A DNA stretch of 64,000 nucleotides from Microlunatus antarcticus. GTDB lineage: Bacteria > Actinomycetota > Actinomycetes > Propionibacteriales > Propionibacteriaceae. The DNA is taken from the NCBI RefSeq assembly GCF_014193425.1, contig NZ_JACHZG010000001.1:2852001-2916000 (forward strand), given 5' to 3'. Both the position numbers and the translations under genes were made by a program. This document shows, one piece after another, positions 60,980 to 64,000 of the stretch. Below the pieces are notes generated by a model, which did not search any database, had not been told where the DNA came from, and saw nothing but the letters and a program-made list of their open reading frames with translations. Position 1 is the first letter of the stretch. Every line of letters begins with the position of its first letter.

Positions 60980-62023
60980 TCAGCCCAGGGTCGAGGTGTC
61001 GATGACGAAGCGGTAGCGGACGTCGCTGTTGACGACCCGGTCCCACGCCTCGTTGATCTTGCTGGCCGGAATGACCTCGATCTCGGCGCCCAGACCGTGC
61101 TCGGCGCAGAAGTCGAGCATCTCCTGGGTCTCGGGGATCCCGCCGATGCTGGAGCCCGCGAGGCTGCGCCGACCCGGCAGCAGCGAGAAGGCCTTGACCG
61201 ACATCGGGTGCTCGGGAGCGCCGACCTCGACCAGGGTGCCGTCGACCGCGAGGAGACCCATGTACGCGTCGAGGTCCAGGTTGGCCGAGACCGTGTTGAC
61301 GATGAGGTCGAACGAGCCCGCGAGCTTCTCGAAGGTCTCAGGCTCGCTCGTGGCGTAGTAGGAGTCGGCCCCGAGACGGAGACCGTCCTCCTGCTTCTTG
61401 AGCGACTGGCTCAGGACGGTGACTTTCGCGCCCATGGCGTGGGCGATCTTGACGCCCATGTGGCCGAGGCCGCCGAGGCCGATGATCGCGACGTTCTTGC
61501 CCGGGCCCGCGTTCCAGTGGTTCAGCGGGGAGTAGAGGGTGATGCCGGCGCAGAGCAGCGGGGCGGCCTCGTCGAGCTCGATGCCCTCGGGGATGCGCAG
61601 GGCGAAGTCCTGCTCGACCACGAGGTGGGTGGAGTAGCCACCGGCGGTCGGCTTGCCGTCACGGCCGATGCCGCCGTACGTGCCGATGTTGCCGTTGAGG
61701 CAGTACTGCTCCAGGCCCTTCTGGCAGCTGTCGCACTCGCGGCAGGAGTCGACGAGGCAGCCGACGCCGACGCGGTCGCCGACCTGGTGCTTGCTGACCT
61801 CGGAGCCGACCTCGGCGACGACGCCGGCGATCTCGTGCCCGACGACGATCGGCCAGCCGGCGTCGCCCCACTCGCCGCGCGCGGTGTGGATGTCGGAGTG
61901 GCAGATGCCGGCGAACTTGATGTCGATCAGGATCTCGGTCGGGCCGACGTCGCGGCGCTCGATCGTGGTGGGCTCGAGCGGCGCGGTGGCGCTCGGGGCG
62001 GCGTAGGCGTGCACGGTCAGCAT
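60980..62023 (-). CDS. Zinc-dependent alcohol dehydrogenase (YahK/cinnamyl type)
   Basis: The 347-residue protein has catalytic zinc ligands in G-I-C-H-S-D and G-H-E, a structural zinc set [15 protein letters not shown], and the NADP(H) fold [11 protein letters not shown]. Overall it matches NADPH-dependent aldehyde reductases of the YahK family. It reduces aldehydes to alcohols. The ATG at 62023 is preceded by AGAGGAG. It interrupts the usual order of M23 peptidase and smpB and is probably a separate unit. Confidence 0.92.
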   Translation of the reverse strand: MLTVHAYAAPSATAPLEPTTIERRDVGPTEILIDIKFAGICHSDIHTARGEWGDAGWPIVVGHEIAGVVAEVGSEVSKHQVGDRVGVGCLVDSCRECDSCQKGLEQYCLNGNIGTYGGIGRDGKPTAGGYSTHLVVEQDFALRIPEGIELDEAAPLLCAGITLYSPLNHWNAGPGKNVAIIGLGGLGHMGVKIAHAMGAKVTVLSQSLKKQEDGLRLGADSYYATSEPETFEKLAGSFDLIVNTVSANLDLDAYMGLLAVDGTLVEVGAPEHPMSVKAFSLLPGRRSLAGSSIGGIPETQEMLDFCAEHGLGAEIEVIPASKINEAWDRVVNSDVRYRFVIDTSTLG

Positions 62024-62321
62024 GGGGACTCCTCTGGTCAGGGACTCGCCGGCCCGGTGCGGCACCCGGAAAGACCGGGCCGCAGCACGCGGGCTCGTGA
62101 CGGCGGCGTCGAGGTCGGCGAAGGCCGGCACTGACTGCACACCGCGGCGAACACGGGATCCCCACCCTACGCGCGCAGCCGGAACGCCCCGGAGACCCCG
62201 AACGCCGGGGCAGAACCCCCTTCCCCGGCGGTCCTGCCCCGGCGAGTCGCACCGGGGGGTGTTCTGGGCCGGGGCTCTCCCCCGGCTGGTCGTGCGGCCC
62301 GCCGTCAGGCGGTCGGCTCGG
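62024..62321. other. Intergenic region with GC hairpins
   Basis: The 298 nt between the alcohol dehydrogenase start and the M23 peptidase stop contain CGGGGCAG / CTGCCCCG and other GC-rich inverted pairs around 62200-62245 that may terminate the peptidase transcript. No gene is seen. Confidence 0.5.
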
Positions 62322-63803
62322 TCAGTACCAGCTCATCGGGTTCACCATGCCGCCGTTCAGCCACACCATGAGGTGGAGGTGGCAGCCGGTGGAGTAGCCG
62401 GTCGTCCCGACGTACCCGATGACCTGGCCCTGCTTGACGTGGTCCCCGACGCCAACCACGTAGCGGATCGCGTGGTTGTAGCCGGTGGTCACGTACTTCC
62501 CGTCGACCTTGCCGTGGTCGATCATCAGCCGGTTGCCGTAACCCGCGTTGTAGTACTTCTCGGCCACGACGCCGTCGGCGGCCGCGTGGATGGCCGCGCC
62601 GCAGCCGGCGCCGAAGTCGGTGCCGTCGTGCAGCTTCCAGACGTGCAGCACGGGGTGCAGGCGCATCCCGTACGGCGACGTGATCGGCGCGCTCACCGGG
62701 TAGATGAAGCCGTGGTGCGAGCCGGAGGACGAGGTGCTGGCGCTGCTCGCGGCCCGGGGGGCGGCGACGCGGGCGCTGCTGGTCGAGCGGGAGGCCCGCT
62801 TCGGGGACGACGCCTTCGAGCGGGCGGCCGCGCGGGCCTCGGCCTTGGCCGCCGCCACCTGACGTGCCGCCTCCTTCGCCGCCGCGGCCTTGGCCGCTGC
62901 CTTCTGCTTGGCCACCCGGACGGCGATGCGGTTCTCCACCGTCGCGCGCTCGGCGGTGAGCTTGGCGTAGTGCGACCGGTCCTGCGCGACGTCCTGGGCG
63001 GCGGCCTTCTCGATGGCCTGCTGCTGCACGAGGTGCCCGGCGACGGCGGCGGCGGCGGAGCTCGCCTGCGCCTCGAGCCGGCGGGTCTGCGCCAGCGAGT
63101 CGGCGGCCTCGGCGCGGTCGTCCGCCACCTTCTTCTCGGCCTTGGCCAGCGACGCGCGCTTGGCCTTGAGCTGGGTCTCGAGCGCGAGCAGCGCGTCGAT
63201 CTTGGACTGCGTCGTGTCGAGCATGGTGGTCGCCCACTGCATGCGGGTCGCCAGGTCCGTCGTGCTGTGGGAGGTCAGCACGGCGATCGGCATGAGGTTG
63301 GTCTGCTGCTGGTACTGGTTCCGCACGATGACGCCGACCATCTGCTTCTTGGCGTCGAGCCGCTCCTGGCAGTCCAGCACCGCCGCGCGCGCCTTGGCCA
63401 GGTCGGCCTGGGCCCGCTTGAGCTTGCCGGCGAGCCGGACGTCGTCGGCCTTGGCCGTCGCGAGCGCCGACCGGGCCTGGGCCAGCTCGGCCTGGGCGGA
63501 GGCCAGCTGGCTCGCCACCCGGTCGACCTGGACGCCCGCGTTGCTGAGCGCCGCGCTCGACTCGCTGAGGTCGGCCTTGGTCCGGCTGATCTGCGACTTG
63601 AGCTCCGAGCGCTGGTCGGTGAGGTCGTCGGCCTGCGCCGTCGAGATCACGAGCCCGCCGGAGAGGGCGACCACGAGGGCACCCGTCAGCACGAGGGCGT
63701 TCAGGCGGCCGCCGAGGCGGGTCGGTCGATGACCAGTGAGCGTGCCCGAGGGCAGGTCGTCGGCGACCGGAGCGTCGGTGAGGACGCGGGGAAGGTCCGG
63801 CAC
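62322..63803 (-). CDS. Secreted coiled-coil M23 peptidase
   Basis: The product has a cytosolic N-terminus, a signal/anchor helix ([15 protein letters not shown]), a long coiled coil of about 270 residues and a C-terminal M23/LytM domain. That domain has H-D-G-T-D-F-G (H-x-x-x-D zinc site) and H-L-H. It cuts peptidoglycan cross-links. Coiled-coil M23 enzymes next to smpB are typically activated by FtsEX, whose genes would lie beyond the window. The start is uncertain: I use GTG 63803, giving 493 residues; a TTG at 63965 is open further upstream. Confidence 0.85.
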   Translation of the reverse strand: MPDLPRVLTDAPVADDLPSGTLTGHRPTRLGGRLNALVLTGALVVALSGGLVISTAQADDLTDQRSELKSQISRTKADLSESSAALSNAGVQVDRVASQLASAQAELAQARSALATAKADDVRLAGKLKRAQADLAKARAAVLDCQERLDAKKQMVGVIVRNQYQQQTNLMPIAVLTSHSTTDLATRMQWATTMLDTTQSKIDALLALETQLKAKRASLAKAEKKVADDRAEAADSLAQTRRLEAQASSAAAAVAGHLVQQQAIEKAAAQDVAQDRSHYAKLTAERATVENRIAVRVAKQKAAAKAAAAKEAARQVAAAKAEARAAARSKASSPKRASRSTSSARVAAPRAASSASTSSSGSHHGFIYPVSAPITSPYGMRLHPVLHVWKLHDGTDFGAGCGAAIHAAADGVVAEKYYNAGYGNRLMIDHGKVDGKYVTTGYNHAIRYVVGVGDHVKQGQVIGYVGTTGYSTGCHLHLMVWLNGGMVNPMSWY

Positions 63804-64000
63804 AGCGTTCGTCCAATCGAGGTCCGTCGGAGTCCCGATGCGGCCGTTCGCGGCGGCCGAAGGGTGACTCTCAACTACAGATCGAGATTCTGGGGAGAAT
63901 CCCGGTGTGTCGGTCAGGGTGACCAACGGGCCGGATGGTAGGCAGAACGCCCGTACGGGCGGCAACCCCTTGCACTCGAGTCACAAGAGGCTCAGGCGTA

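Overview
The window is high-GC (about 70%) DNA from an actinobacterium. Supporting this are many GTG starts, sortase-E-like LAxTG anchoring, an LpqI-type lipoprotein, a FolP2-type dihydropteroate synthase homologue, an actinobacterial tmRNA tag and the order M23 peptidase / smpB. A member of the Propionibacteriales or Nocardioides/Microlunatus-like lineages is a reasonable guess, but there is no rRNA or core marker to fix the genus.

Layout. 1-11 kb: a cut-off SWIM zinc-finger gene, a FolP2-like gene, an LpqI-like GH3 lipoprotein, a secreted ScyD/ScyE-like protein, a four-gene unit around a two-RCK potassium channel, and a 1230-residue secreted protein (C-type-lectin-like domain, eight FN3 repeats, OmpA-like end). 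11-18 kb: amine/GABA metabolism (gabT, a second omega-aminotransferase, an AsnC/Lrp regulator, an APC permease, a saccharopine-dehydrogenase-family enzyme). 18.5-30 kb and 34.7-41.9 kb: an almost complete non-phosphorylating L-fucose (6-deoxy-hexose) catabolic locus: ABC importer, FucU mutarotase, aldose dehydrogenase, lactonase, fuconate dehydratase, SDR dehydrogenase and FAH-family hydrolase, with two LacI regulators. 30.1-32.3 kb: a lower-GC island with one unknown multi-TM gene, ending next to a decayed fragment of an ABC permease gene. 42-48.7 kb: epoxide-hydrolase-like enzyme, MFS exporter with a TetR regulator, an aldehyde dehydrogenase coupled to a [2Fe-2S] ferredoxin-like protein, and a secreted beta-helix protein. 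48.7-54.2 kb: cell-surface proteins (LRR protein, a LAQTG-anchored C-x7-C repeat protein, a Ser/His-rich partner). 54.3-64 kb: ssrA, an FKBP isomerase, a UvrA paralogue lacking the usual length, a DUF2207 protein, smpB, a zinc alcohol dehydrogenase and an M23 peptidase.

The most unusual part is the nine-gene run at 21140-30058. Nearly all its genes overlap by 4 nt, so it is probably one translationally coupled operon. Among the expected fucose enzymes it carries a CaiB/BaiF CoA-transferase, a MaoC-type hydratase and two solute-binding-protein homologues that have no signal peptide and no permease beside them. A second CaiB gene with its own LacI lies just upstream, between two long nested hairpins. 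An 18-bp palindrome upstream of this operon recurs (15/18 identical) in the divergent promoter of the ABC importer/aldo-keto reductase 17 kb away, which ties the two halves into one regulon.
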